Positions 1-15,710 of a DNA stretch of 64,000 bases are shown here, piece after piece; the stretch's first letter is position 1, and each line of letters starts with the position of its first letter. Under the pieces are notes generated by a model that saw only the letters and a program-made list of their open reading frames with translations, ran no database searches and had not been told where the DNA came from. Made by a program: the position numbers and the translations under genes. The DNA comes from Posidonia oceanica (taxonomy: Eukaryota > Streptophyta > Magnoliopsida > Alismatales > Posidoniaceae), in the NCBI GenBank assembly GCA_037176725.1, contig JAZBRS010000020.1:101140501-101204500 (forward strand). The letters run 5' to 3'.

Positions 1-368
1 GGGTGTTTAGGAAGTGCAGACACATGAAGTTGATCAAAATTTGGTGAAAAAGAGTGGTGACACCTCCCCCCTCGGGAGTTGAAAAACTACTCTCTCACGC
101 GTGTAAATACGAGATATGCAGATGCAGCAACACTGTTAGCTACTATTTTGTGTGTTTAAGAACGCATGCAGTTGCTAAACATATATGCCCTGTACATATG
201 TTCATTGAGACTCCACTTGACGATAATTTGTTCTTGGTATTTTGTTTTTTTTGGAACCTATGTTAATTAATATGTAGATAGAATGCTTTCGTACGTATGT
301 AACCAGGTGCCCTTAATGTATTGCAAGGACTAGGACGAGTGCCAGCTGCTCTAATAGATTAAATTTAC

Positions 369-913
369 CAAAAGCAATGATGCAGAGATGGAGATATCTG
401 CTGCAACGAATTCCGTTTGGCAATTCATGGAGTCTAGTGAGAATCCAAAGAGTATGCAGCTGCCAGACGAACAGGGAGCCCGAGGGAAGCGAAGGCAACA
501 GGGAGTCGGATCGATATTCAAATTCTACAAAATTTACGCGTGAATTTAGAAATAACATTGAAATCTCACAGCCCGAGGGAAGCGAAGGCAACAGGGAGTA
601 GGAGGGCTTGGAACCCTATCCCGGAGCATAACGTGTGGAACGCCGAGTAAACGGCGTTTCCCTTCCTCGACTCGGTGATCGGAAGCCATTCGTCCACGGG
701 ATCGAGCCCCGCAAGTTGGCCGACGTCCTCGAGATAATCTGGCATGGTCACGACAACCTTCAACACCGGCCGACTCGCCACCGGGGAGCGTGATGGCGTC
801 TCCGGAGTCGTAGGAGATGCTTTGCATGGTGGTGGTGTGGTGATTGGTGAATGCTTCTGTGGAGTCGGCGGAGCCGAGCTGATCTCCTTCGTCTCGACCA
901 CCACAGCCGTCAT
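369..913 (-). CDS. LHTL8: 5' half (exons 1-2) of the duplicated LHTL8-type transporter
   Basis: Second copy of exons 1 (913..569) and 2 (about 465..369), identical to 39918-39374. Exon 2 ends at a clear GT donor (TTTG|GTAAAT) and intron 2 continues leftward past the window start. Exons 3-5 would lie outside the window if another unit or the single-copy flank precedes base 1. The reading frame breaks at the exon 1-2 border exactly as in the complete copy, so the lesion predates the 39-kb duplication. Confidence 0.8.
477..599. repeat. 30-bp direct repeat at the exon 1-2 border (unit 1)
   Basis: A 30-bp sequence at 477-506 recurs exactly at 570-599, with 63 bp between. The right copy encodes (minus strand) the end of exon 1, LPVAFASLG. 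The left copy is followed in the transcript sense by TCCCTGTTCGTCTGGCAG and then exon 2. It looks like a local duplication accompanied by loss of the intervening family-conserved codons. Confidence 0.9.
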
Positions 914-976
914 CCTTAATTCTCTCCCTAATTGGTTTGGTTTGTGTTGCGTGAAGGGTGGCTTCAGGAGAATTTT

Positions 977-985
977 CTTATATAG
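977..985 (-). promoter_or_regulatory. TATA box of the transporter (unit 1)
   Basis: CTATATAAG on the minus strand, 64-72 bp upstream of the ATG at 913. The spacing leaves room for a leader of about 35-40 nt. A Copia LTR with its own TATA-like CTATATAAAG lies about 225 bp further upstream in the same orientation. Confidence 0.6.
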
Positions 986-1073
986 AAATAGATAGGATGC
1001 CGATGTTCTCCGACTGTGGCAAAATTGACTTTTTAAACTCCTGTGAGCCATGATCTTAGTGGACTTGCTTTTG

Positions 1074-1300
1074 TGTAGGCTTTGAAGCAAGCGGGTTCGA
1101 CGAAGGTAGGTCTGAAAGCTACACGTGCAAAGTGAAGGAAAGGAAAGAGGAGAGGTAACAGGCAGTGCTCAATGTAAGCGAGTGCTGAATATTGTATTGC
1201 TTTATATAGAAATATACAAAAGATATTACAGTAAGAACAACAACTAATCGAGAGAATTATGGAATACATCAGAATATTCAGGTGATTCCTATACTCTCCA
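1074..1300 (-). repeat. Probable Copia LTR upstream of the transporter (unit 1)
   Basis: Read on the minus strand it follows the RNase H end of a Copia pol relic, opens near TGGAGAGTATAGGAATC, has a TATA-like CTATATAAAG at about 1201-1210, and could end in CCTACA near 1074. The borders are approximate because no partner LTR is present. It would point transcription toward the transporter exon 1 at 913. Just outside it, 1324-1351 is an 11-bp perfect hairpin (AGGAAAAGCTT / AAGCTTTTCCT). Confidence 0.5.
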
Positions 1301-1349
1301 TTAAGTTGAGTGGAATTTATTGTAGGAAAAGCTTAGAGCAAAGCTTTTC

Positions 1350-2069
1350 CTTTTGATGATCACTTTGAGTATATGTCTGCAACCTAGTGTTCAGATGAGG
1401 TGGTAATCTATTTCAATGTGTTAAGTGTGGCCATGGAATATTGGATTGTGAACTTTGTGAAGAGCTGAGATGTTATCACACAGCAACAATGGTAGAGTTG
1501 AAACCGTTACTCCTAACTCTCAGAGTAAATAGTAAAACTAACGGAGATCGGTTAGAGTGGTTGCATGAGCACAGTATTCCGATTCCACGCTAGATCGTGC
1601 AATCGTAGACTGCTTTTTGGCCATTCAGGAGATGAGATTGGGACCAAGACAGAGACAGCCACTGGAGACCGATCGTCTATCAGATGCATCACCAATCCAT
1701 TCATTCGGCATCCGAGTAAGCAAGTAATGGAAGAGTGGAGGCACATGGTCGGAAGATTATGCCATGTTGAAGAGTGCTCTTGATGTAGCAGAAGATTCTT
1801 TTTACTACCTGAAGATGAGAGGTGCAAGGTTGTTGTAGGTATTGAGAGACATAATTAACAGCAAAGGCAATGTCCGGTCCAGATAAAGTGAGGTATTGTA
1901 AACTACCAACCATACTTCTTTAGATTATTGGATCAGGCAAGAGATCCCCATTGGTGGAATTCAGATGAGACCCATTTTGTAGTGGTGTGGAACATGGAGA
2001 ACAATTTTCCACATTGTGTTTTTTGAGACGATCAATGGCATATTGAGTTTGGGAGAGACACAGCGAGTC
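1350..2069 (-). pseudogene. Copia pol relic, end of RT and RNase H (unit 1)
   Basis: The minus strand shows the Copia signature after the RT core: SQTQYAIDRL at about 2060, the MVGSLQYLTLSGPDIAFAVN stretch at 1913-1854, HLQVVKRIFCYIKSTLQHG, and the RNase H run NPIFHGHT*HIEIDYH near 1450-1410. Frameshifts and stops break it. It stops abruptly at 2069, where a Gypsy LTR starts with TGTAACGACC. The upstream pol domains are not present, so it is dead. Confidence 0.85.
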
Positions 2070-2924
2070 TGTAACGACCCAGATTTGGAGCACAGTGCAA
2101 GTGGGGGTTCAAAGTTGCTTCTCCCCTCCTTTTCCCACTTCTCATTATTATTATTATTATTATTCTTCTTTCTTCTCCTCTTTTCTTTATAACAAGAGAG
2201 AGAGAGAGAGAGAGGAACGGAGACAGAGAATGAGGGAGGAAGAGGGGAGGTCATGGTTGCCGTCGCCGCTGTGCCACCGTCGAGGAGGAGGAGATCCAAA
2301 GCTGCAGTGGAGGAGAGGTGGCGGAGGTCGTTGCTCGCCGCCATTGCGCCGTCGTCGCGTCGCCGGTGCAAGGTACACACCCGTAGATCCTTTCTTTGAT
2401 TTCATGAATGGATGATAGGGATCATGATAGTGTGATCTTGGTTGTGATTGCTCTGGTTGTGCTCGGAGGATTTATTGAGCATTTATGGGAGATTTTATGA
2501 GTATTTATTGTTTTTATTAATGTCGGATGGGTTTCTTAGATGAATAGTGCCATGCTTGTTGTGTTTGGTGATTTCTTGGATCACATGCAATGGACTTGGA
2601 CGATTCTTGTCCCAAATAGATCATCTCTAGATCTTCATTTTGGTATAATATTGCGTGTGATTTTTGGTAGATTGTGTGGTGTTTTGGCTTATTTTTCCAC
2701 TCGTGGGTTCACTATGCTTGTGCACAATACCCATGAGCTTTGATTGGCTTTTTCTTATGATCCGCTCAACGGATCTTTGTGATTCTCATCCTAAATCGTA
2801 GATCGTCTCGAGATCTTCTTTTGGGTATATGGTTTGGTTGGCTGTGCGGAGACCAGTCGCCATTCCCATTTTGGGCGATTTTTGGGTCTAATCCCTCAGG
2901 TTCTCTTTATTGGCAGGTTTGGTA

Positions 2925-3190
2925 TACCGATTTATTTCGGTATGCCAATTTGGCTTCTGAGTCCTCCCCTGAATCCAGTTATCGGTATGCCAAAATGTTC
3001 TGGTATGCCAAAGGTGTTCTCGGATGTGAGCTCAGGGCACTGGTTCGGTCGACCGACCCATTTCGATGTGCCGGACTAAGGCCCAGGTTCGGTCTACCGA
3101 ACCCAGTTCGGTATGCCGAATCAGACCCTGGACATGATTTTAGGTTACTAGTCTAATCGACCAATTTAGATTAGTCTGCCGAACCAGGCT
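2925..3190. repeat. Cluster of CGGT/ACCG palindromes in the LTR (unit 1)
   Basis: Repeated short palindromes: CGGTCGACCG (3046-3055), GGTTCGGTCTACCGAACC (3086-3103), TTCGGTATGCCGAA (3107-3120), plus related GGTATACC...GGTATGCC units at 2930-3010 and a final CTGCCGAACC near 3177. Units are irregularly spaced. Confidence 0.8.
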
Positions 3191-3809
3191 TTGTCTCTAT
3201 TCCTTGGGTGTTTTAGGTTTGGTTTTGGGTAAATTAGGATTTGTTAATTAGTGTTTTGGCCATGTAGGTAATTATGGCATAATAATGTTTAGGATAATCA
3301 TTAGAATGATTTAGGGAATGCATAAAATAAATTAGTAAGCTTCCCTGGGTACTGTGGTTAGAATAAAAGACTATAGAACTTAGAAATACTAAGTTCTCCC
3401 TTAAATGGTTTAGATGGACATTAAGGATCATGATTTATCCCAAGATTAGATGTTGGGTTGGTGTTTGGTGCGGTGCACTAAATGAGATATTCAGTGGTAC
3501 TGTTTGGGTATTCGACACTATGCTGGCTGTGTCTTATGTAAGACACAGACCTGTTGGCGTCATACACTTTGGCCTCAGGAGTTAGAGTTCTGGGTGTAGT
3601 TTGTGTTGGTGTCTGGTCTTGTATGTTAAATGGAACTTCGAGACCGTTGCTTTGGCTTTGGTATGGTTTCCTGGGTCAAACAGAGGAGCTGTCTTGGCTA
3701 TGTCTTGTGATGTGACTTAAAAGGATTTTGAAATAGTTTTCTAAAGAGTTTTAAAACGGAAAGATAGATATGGTTTTGAAATGATTTTGCATTGATTTTG
3801 GTTGTAGGG

Positions 3810-3990
3810 CAAGACACTTGGGGGTTGTATTGTCAGGACCCAGGAATGTGACTACGTTCCTAGTGTGTCGAACACGTCACCTAGGTTGAGGTCTGTGGAC
3901 CAAGATACTTGGGGTTGTGTTGTCAGGACCTGGGAATATGACTACGTTCCTGGTGTGTCGGACATGTCACCTAGGTTGAGGTCTGTAGGT
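3810..3990. repeat. 91-bp tandem pair (unit 1)
   Basis: Two imperfect copies, starting at 3810 and 3901, that share CTTGGGGTTGT, TGTCAGGACC, ACTACGTTCCT and CACCTAGGTTGAGGTCTGT. They lie near the 3' end of the Gypsy LTR. Confidence 0.85.
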
Positions 3991-4171
3991 CGAGGTACCG
4001 TCCGTACCTAGTGGTATCGTGACAGCGGACATAGGAGGTATGATACTCCTACGTAGCTGGGCGTGATATCCTTGTTGTTACAGGTACTGAGACTTGTGGG
4101 TGCTGATAGAGCCTAGGAGGAGGTGCCTTTGTAGGTTCAAGCACTGAGCTAGGACGTCGATAGAGCGTACC

Positions 4172-8633
<4,462 letters not shown>

Positions 8634-9990
8634 CTTGTGACAGATTGATATAACAACTCACAGAGCTCCTTTTCAAAAGAAAACTCCTCACAAGCTACGA
8701 CTTTTTCCTATATATATTTAGACCTTCAAAATGAGCAATATCAGATGGTGCCATGTGATCTTGGACTGCCAGTGTTGAAAAAGTAAAAATGCTCCAAATA
8801 TATGCATCGCCAGTTAAGTGATGGTAGGGCTGTTCACTTCCAATTCACTTCTTCCGAAAATGTTTCACCAAAGTGGTGTCAGGAACTACATACATCTGCA
8901 AATGTACTTCTTCAACCTTTAAGGTAAAGGGAAGATGCTCTTATTTGTTGAAATAAGGTGTTTATTTATTCTTTTAGAATAAGAGGGTGTGAAATCTACT
9001 TTCCTTAATAAACTTAAGTTGTTTAAATTGGTTGGAAAGTTGTTGTTATTGAAATACGATAGCATTGGTCGCCATCAAACTTCTTTGTTATTTTTCAAAT
9101 GTTTTCTTTTTTTTTTAAACGGTAATAGCATTAATATTAAAATCTTAACTACGAAACCACCACCATGTCAAAAAACAAACATAATGTATCATACCCGGAA
9201 GGTATTAGAATGATACAGTAAATTGTAGATACTAATTTATCTTCAAAAAACAGAAAGTACTTAGAGTACTAAAACTAGGAAAATAAAGATTTCCTAAGAT
9301 AAGAAGCAATACAGCACATTAGACTACGCTATCCTCTCATCTACTCCATTCGGCATTTGGATCAATAGGTAAGCCTTGATCTGAGATGGGAGTCAGAATC
9401 AAGTCAACAATAGTTTGACCCAATAAGCTATTATGAATGTCCTAGTTGACATTATTTTTCAAATGTTTTCTGCAAGATACAATTTGATAAGGGAGGAAAG
9501 TGAAGATCAATCTTTACTTGCATTAGAAATTATCAAAATATCTTACGTGCACTACTGTTTATAACCAATACGAGCACAAGTGGATCATATATGTACGTAC
9601 ATAGGTGTTCCATATCTATATATATTTTTGAAATAAGGATACAGAACTCATACGAATATAAAGAATACAATGTATGAATATTTAAAAGATGGATATGTAT
9701 AAAGAAAAATATATTTGTATAATGATAACGAACGATACCTTATCAACAAAGGATGATCATATATGTATAATATCATGAAAAAATGAAAAATAATATCGAT
9801 CATATCTGTATTTATATCTGCTTAAAACAATATAAATAATCCATTCCTTTTGAAAATTGTTATGAACAAAGATATGGAATTGTTATCTTGTATCCGTTTA
9901 CACTCCCAATGAAAAATCATGAGCCGTTTTAAGCGTAAAGAAATTACAATCTGGAACTGGAACCAAAAAAAAAGGTCAACAGGGAATCTA
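8634..9990. repeat. 1,357-bp dispersed segment, copy outside the CACTA (unit 1)
   Basis: Collinear with 32584-33940 at a constant offset of 23,950, with roughly 98-99% identity by eye and no gaps. Matching begins at CTTGTGACAG and stops after AGGGAATCTA. There is no TG...CA ending, terminal inverted repeat or coding domain. The 74-aa frame at 8989-9213 is conserved only because the DNA is. It sits between the long LTR-like block and a gag-like relic, and its identity is unknown. Confidence 0.9.
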
Positions 9991-10519
9991 GAATCTTTCT
10001 CATTTCATTCAAATTGGTTATCCCGGCTGATGGGGTCGGGATGTGTGAATTGAATGATTGGTGGTTGGGCTTCTGATGAGGATAGCTGTTGCAGAAATAC
10101 TGAGGTGCGACCGGCTCGTGTCGCGGAGGAGATGCTTGGTGGGGGTGGTAATTCGGCAGAGGCTGGTTGCCAGCTGTCGATGCTTGGAGAAGTGGTTCTT
10201 GGTGCCCGTAGGGCAAACCTACTCCTTCTCTATACTCGCCATGTGGCATTTGGTGTTGTTCTTGGATTAAGGGGTTTGCCCTTGATTTATAAGCTCCGTT
10301 GAGCACTGTGCCTTGCCCTTAGTGGTTCGTGTCCGGCGGTGGGTTGCCATACTGTTCTTGGTATAGTTCATCAGGTGTGTGGTCTGCAACTGGCCTTCGT
10401 TGTCTTTCACTAAGGGAGGGTGGTTGCTGGAGGTTGTTCTGATACGGCCCCGTGGGGGCTGGTGCCTCTTCGTTCAAGAACTGATACATGGCTTTGTACT
10501 GGATTGAGTCTGGATCCAA
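9944..10519 (-). pseudogene. Gag-like polypeptide relic of a Gypsy element (unit 1)
   Basis: One minus-strand frame with a single in-frame stop between two open parts, 10519-10319 and 10306-9944. The product is rich in Pro, Gln, Asn and His (PNYHPHQASPP, NNLQQPPSLSE, DELYQEQYGNPPPD), as in linkers of plant Gypsy gag proteins, but no zinc knuckle or protease is seen. The frame stays open upstream toward about 10600. Its C-terminal end runs into the 1,357-bp segment, so the rest of the element was lost there. It lies downstream of the LTR at 12185-13435 in the same orientation. The function is inferred from context. Confidence 0.5.
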
Positions 10520-10660
10520 GGCTTCTCCAATGGTCGGATGGTAGATGTGACTGTAGGCTCTTCTCCTGATACACTTGTTGAGTCTAACCTCTCTCTTTCT
10601 GAATGTTCAGCTTCAAAGGTTTGGTTCAGCATCATAGCAGCTTTATGAATGAAATGATAT

Positions 10661-12184
10661 TCGATTCAGGGTGTAAGACACCTCGAAATGCAGCGTTTAA
10701 CGTTGGATGCGAGTAGTTCAGGTGTTCAACACCCTCAGCAGTATTCCTCTTTTTTTTCTGTCTTTCCTTTTCCTCACTATTTTTTTCCCCTCTCTCTTTT
10801 TTTTCTGTTTTCTTTTTTCTTTTCTTTTTTTTCTCTTTTTCTTTGGTTTTCTTTTTTTTCTTTCTTTTTTTTTCTTGTTATATAAAGGAAGGATTACAAG
10901 TAATTATTAGAGAAAAGAAATTATAGAAGCTTTGCGATTTAGTACAGGTTCCTAACAAGTAAAAACTGAATAAAAAACTGTAACCGTCCTGTTTATAGTT
11001 TTTCAATGTTCTACCCTGCAATCAATCTACACAGAGAAGCTAAAAATAAACAGCCAATTAGAGAATGTGTTAGACGCGGTATCTCCTACGTCTAACGTTA
11101 AATGCAGCGATTTCGGCGTCTAACACCTTATTTCAGAGAATTACACAGAAACACTTTCAGACAGTGATTAAAGCTTTGATTTATGTTTTCGCTTTGTTAT
11201 TAGTGTTTTAAACCTGCGTAGCTCTCAAGGTACCTTAAGGCTTGGGTATGGCTTTTTTTTCCAGGGATTTCTATGGATCCTCACAAAATGGGTAAAATTT
11301 TTCTTTTTTTTTCTTTGGTACTACCTCCTATCTCAACTCCTGAGGATGTTAGAAAAAGCTCGAATACACTTAGGTCCCTACCCCGTAGAGGTAGAGCCTA
11401 GCGTACTCAGGATTGATCAGGTCCCTCGCGTATCAATCACAACAAACATAAACAAACCACCGAAGGGGGGAGGAAGAATGAAAATCTAGACTTGGGGTTC
11501 TAACTTACTTTCACATGGAGCAAGGGTAAGAAGAGTGCCCCTTGTGGAAGCAAGTGACAACACAAACACCTTTCTTAAGTCCTTTGCAACAGGAGTGCTC
11601 AGGATTTAAGTGGTTATTTTGTGTAATCCAAGACAAGACTCAATCAAATTAGTTCCCTAAATAGGGCCATGCAAGTCATACAGAAAAATTCGATTTTTTT
11701 AATTTGATTTTTTTTTGCAAAGCACCCAAAAGGAAATGAGGTTCTTGTCCCTACGGCAAAGCCGATCACCTCACACCTCAACCTTTGGGCTAGTTATGAA
11801 AAGAAAACAAAGAAAAATGTTAAAACAGCAAGGCTCCTGTTCAGTGGTCGTTAGACGCTGCTACTGGAGCGTCTAATGTTAAACGCTCCAGATCACATGT
11901 ATAACGTACTGACAGAGTTTTTTACAGAAAATCATTGGCTTTTATGAACCACCTCCACTCCCGAGAATCACAGAGAAAAAGGGAGGTGGTTTTAGTTATT
12001 TGGATGTGAAAAAAAACGAGAAGGGTCACGGCGCCTCAAGACACTACGAGGAATTTCATCGCTACCTTAAAACTTATGAAAAAAAACTAAAAACTAGAAA
12101 TGAAGATAACAAGGGAGAAGAAGAAGAAGAAATTACTCACCTTGCACGGGGGCACTTCTAGCTATCCCACCATGATCGCCAATC
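10661..12184 (-). other. Gypsy element leader, non-coding, with palindromes (unit 1)
   Basis: Region between the gag-like relic and the LTR. It holds a T/C-rich tract at 10747-10876 and palindromic motifs related to those in the LTR: GTGTTAGACGC / GCGTCTAACAC arms at 11068-11126, and GTTAGACGCT / AGCGTCTAA near 11849-11876. Immediately left of the LTR, the minus strand reads GATTGGCGATCATGGTGGGA, a candidate primer-binding site. No gene is seen. Confidence 0.5.
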
Positions 12185-13435
12185 TGTGGATACGGGGTTT
12201 TGTTAGAGGAGAAGATGGGTTTGCTCTTCATTGGCCTTCTCGGAGTCCCCTTTTGCTTGTATCCGATTTCGACACTCCACGTGTATCGAAACCAGTGTGA
12301 TCGCCATTCTCGATTTACTTGCGCTGGCCCTCGAGACGCCTTGGGAGATGTGATGTGTGTTGCGGGTTCAACTACCTTGGGACAACGCCAGCGTTGCCCA
12401 AGGGTGCCCGTGCTTGGTGAGTCACTTCTTCTTCTTCTTTTCCTTGCAAAACAGATTTAGAGATGTGGATTAAATATAGTGTAGTAAGTGATCAAAGGTA
12501 AATAGAAAATGATATAAAAATAAACAAAGAAAAATACCTACTTGAGTGGTTTTATCTCCCCGGCTGCAACTATGTATGAATGCCTAGCTACAACAATATA
12601 TGAAATGAAATGCGATTTGCAAAAATAAAAAGAAAACCCCTTTTGTTTATTTAAGAAATGCAATATGCCGTTGGCGTGGTTGGAGATGGAAGAAGACTCA
12701 AGCTTTCTCAAAACCCTTTCTCAACATAATTTTTCTCAAGATTCTGGCTCAAAACTCTTTCAATTTTCTCTCAAAAATTCCTCTAAAATTTCCTCCTCCA
12801 CTTAAATTCGTTTCTTTTTTGGTCCCCTTGGCTGTGGGGGTACCCCTACTTTTATAGACGTAGGGGAGGAACAGATATAGATTAAATGGCCAAACCAGTA
12901 AACTTTCCAATTTAGAGGTGTTATAAGCTAGAATCCCAACGTATAATGTTATAAGCTGGAATCCCAGCGTATAACGTTATAAGTTGGAATTCCAGCGTAC
13001 AACTGCCAGGATAAAAGAATATTCCCCTAATAAAGATTGATTAAGAGTCATTAAACCAGTTTTAATTGCCTTGACTGGTCAACAGACTCTAAAGAAGGTA
13101 AAAATACGGATTTCGTATTTGGCCAAATAAGGAAAGTTTGTGTCTGACACAGGGCTTCAACGTTCGACGCTGGAAATCCAGTGTCTTATGTTATAAGCTA
13201 GGATTCCAACGTATAACGCTCTCAGTCAGTCCACCATCCAAATTTGGTCAAGAAATTATGGATACTCAAGTTGTTGACACTTAAAGCTCAATAAGGGATG
13301 AAGATAATGTTTTGATCTGGGGAATAGGTATTTGGCTCAAGCGAGAGGGCTTGGATTGAGCAAAGAGCCTCTAGGGATGACCTGGTGCAAAAGAGTACAC
13401 TACCATGAAGGGAGTGCCAAAATGGGGTATCTACA
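12185..13435 (-). mobile_element. Gypsy LTR, 1,251 bp (unit 1)
   Basis: The plus-strand ends TGTGGATACGGGG and GGGGTATCTACA form near-perfect inverted termini. Read on the minus strand it opens TGTAGATACCCCATTTTGGC. The flanks (caatc and ctctt) show no target duplication, as expected for the 5' LTR of an element whose body lies to the left (10661 and 9944). Its right end cuts into a Copia pol relic at 13436. The same family, in a diverged form, is the solo LTR at 18453-19979. Confidence 0.78.
12920..13217. repeat. 28-bp palindromic repeats in the LTR (unit 1)
   Basis: Three contiguous 28-bp units (12920-12947, 12948-12975, 12976-13003) and a detached fourth (13190-13217), next to a fifth relic at 13158-13189. 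Each unit is itself a near-palindrome: arms GTTATAaGCTGG and CCAGCgTATAAC around a 4-nt centre. Confidence 0.92.
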
Positions 13436-15496
13436 CTCTTTTATTATCCTATAGAGTTACTCGAGATTTTTAGGGTGAAGCTGTTCACACAGCTGTTTAT
13501 CTCATTAATCACATCTCCTTCTCTGTCATCTCTGGTATGTTACCATATGAGCGCTTGTTTTCTTATGTCCCTAATTATAATGAATTACGCATCTTTGGTT
13601 TTACTTGTTTTGTTCTTCTTCCTAAAAGAAAACGTGACAAACTTGGGAAACACACGGCTCTTTGTGTTTTTCTAGGCTATGGTACCAAACGAAAGGGATA
13701 TCGGTGCTTTGATCTAGAAACAAATCAACTTCATATCTCTCATCATGTCACCTTTTGGGAACATATTCGCTTTTCTTCTCTCTCTCAATCTCCACCTTTG
13801 ATGCCTGTTCTTGATCCCTTTGATGAACCTAGTTGTGATACTCTAATGATAGAAATTCCTACAGCAACGTCGGTCCCAGCTAGTTCAAAACACGACTGTG
13901 ATCCTCCACCATGACGCAACCCGGAACGTACTCGCACTATTCCTTCCCGCTTTTAGGATTATTGCCTTCTTTCTAAACACTCATTTTAGGGACCCAGAAC
14001 CTTTCGTGAGGCATCTTGTGACCCCTTGTGGCAACAGGCAATGCAAGAAGAATTACCAACTCTTCAAAGCACTCATACTTGGGACCTTGCAACACTTCCT
14101 CCTAACAAACCTCTTGTTGACTGCAAATGGATCTATAAAATCAATACCAAGGCTGATGGATCTATTTAATGCTACAAGGCTCATCTTGTGGCTAAAGGCT
14201 TCACTCAGGAGTATGGCATTGACTACGACGAAACCTTTGCTTCTATTGTTCGTATGACTACTGTCCGCTCTCTCATTACTGTAGCTACTCTCAGACATTG
14301 TTCAGTACATTCAATGGATGTTAAGAATGCCATTTTAAATGGAGAATTACATGAGGAAGTTTACATGCAACCTCCCCCTAGACTTCCACATGAGCCTGGT
14401 CAGGTTTACCTTCTTTGAAAAGCTCTATATGGTCTTAAACAAGCTCCTCAATCTTGGTTTGAGAATTTTTGTTCTATTATGATGGCCATTGGTTCTAGGC
14501 AAAGTCCATATGACTCTGCTCTGTTCATCCTCTCCTCACCGTGAGGTCTGGTTCTTCTTCTACTGTATGTTGATGATATGGTTATCACTGGCTCAGATAT
14601 CGTCGGAATTAAGGAAACTCAACTTTGTCTACAGCGCAACTTCAAAATGAAGGACCTTGGACACTTGCATTATTTGATTGGCAGTAAAATCCAATCTGAT
14701 TCATCTGGCTATTCTCTCTCTCAAGCTACATATGCTTCAGACATCATCCATCGATCTGGTATTAGTGATGACATCATTGAGCTCACTCCTCTTCAACCCA
14801 ACACCGATGTCTAACCTTTAGATGGTAGCCTCTTACCAAATCCCACTCTTTATAGAAAGTTAGTTGGTAGTTTGAATTACATCACTATCACCCGCCCTGA
14901 TATCAGTCACGCTGTGCATATTGTTAGCCAATTCAAGTCTGCTCTGTGAACAATCCACTTTGCCTCCATTCTTCACATTCTTCGATACCTGAAAGGCTCT
15001 ATTAATCACGGATTACACTTTTCCTCTACCTGTGATGTTGATTATGCGGGTGATAGTATTGATCGTTGTTCAACAATAGGTTGGGCTATTTTTCTTGGTG
15101 ATTCTCTAATCTCTTAGAAAAGCAAAAAGCAAAAGGTTGTTTCACGCTCTTCAACTGAAGTTGAATATCGTGCTTCAGCCCATACTATAGCTAAACTTAT
15201 TTGGCTCTTGTCACTTCTTCAGGATATGGGGATTAATTACTATTACTGATAGTACTACACTCCTTTCTGATAGCAACAGCGCAATTCAGATAGCACACAA
15301 TAATGTTTTTCACGAGCGGACAAAGTATAATGAGGTGGATTGTCTTGTTATTCGTGATCATGTGCAACGAAAGACAACCACCTTTAAGCATCTATCTTCC
15401 AAAGATCAAGTAGCCGATTTCTTCGCCAAGTTTCATCATCTGCCTCATTTGAAAATTCGCAAATCCAAACTTCATATGCTTCCTGAAGCCTCTTGA
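13436..15496 (+). pseudogene. Copia pol relic: integrase C-terminus, RT, RNase H (unit 1)
   Basis: The plus strand reads in order: end of integrase (GEAVHTAVYLINHI near 13475, YERLFSYVPNYNELRIFG), the LGYG..RKGYRCFD connector near 13670, RT (GFTQEYGIDYDETFASIV, HSMDVKNAILNGELHEEVYM, ALYGLKQAPQSWF, the YVDD active site at about 14565), and RNase H (SSTEVEYRASAHT, DSNSAIQIAHNNVFHERTK, DQVADFFAKF), ending in TGA at 15494-15496. At least six in-frame stops occur in otherwise one dominant frame, with a few frameshifts. The 5' part (gag, protease, integrase core) is absent because the Gypsy LTR at 13435 truncates it. Confidence 0.93.
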
Positions 15497-15503
15497 GTTT
15501 GAG

Positions 15504-15710
15504 GATTGTGGGGGGACAGGGGGGTGGTTAAATTACTACCTGTCACCCTTAATAGGTATGATTATGCTGTCATTAGCTTGCATCTATAATAGGAATCACT
15601 AGGCTGTATGATTTCATTCATTGTATATACTTTTCTATTATGTATGTATAGGGGTGAATCTCCCTTGTAATGAACACATAAAAGTATTACCTGCTTGTCC
15701 AAGAAAATCA
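15504..15710 (+). repeat. Polypurine tract and LTR relic of the Copia (unit 1)
   Basis: A G-rich purine tract (GGATTGTGGGGGGACAGGGG, 15504-15523) follows the pol stop by 7 bp. The next sequence opens TGGTTAAATTACTACCTGTC and looks like the start of the 3' LTR, with GTGTATAGGGG and CACATAAAAG motifs. Its right border cannot be placed. Confidence 0.55.

Larger units (their letters stand above)
2070..4082 (+). mobile_element. Gypsy-type LTR, about 2.0 kb (unit 1)
   Basis: Opens TGTAACGACCCAG and closes TTGTTGTTACA, giving short terminal inverted ends. It is followed by GGTACTGAGACTTG, a possible decayed initiator-Met primer-binding site. No 5-bp target duplication (gagtc versus ggtac) and no partner LTR are seen, so the element is incomplete. 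It contains (TTA)n and (GA)n tracts at 2145-2215, a GC-rich block at 2230-2370, a palindrome cluster at 2925-3190 and a tandem pair at 3810-3990. The ORFs inside are non-coding. Confidence 0.65.

Noticed and set aside
2095..2415. 106-codon ORF with Tyr and Arg/Glu runs (also 41100-41420)
   Set aside because: It translates the (TTA)n and (GA)n microsatellites of an LTR.
8989..9213. 74-codon ORF present three times (8989, 32939, 48007)
   Set aside because: It lies in the duplicated 1,357-bp segment; low-complexity, no start context or domain, conserved only with its DNA.
10688..10910. Phe-rich ORFs near 10.7 kb (and 49.7 kb)
   Set aside because: They translate a T/C-rich tract that also differs by one base between units, shifting the frame.
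12920..13217. CRISPR-like array of 28-bp repeats
   Set aside because: The units abut without spacers, are self-palindromic, lie inside a plant LTR, and no cas genes exist.
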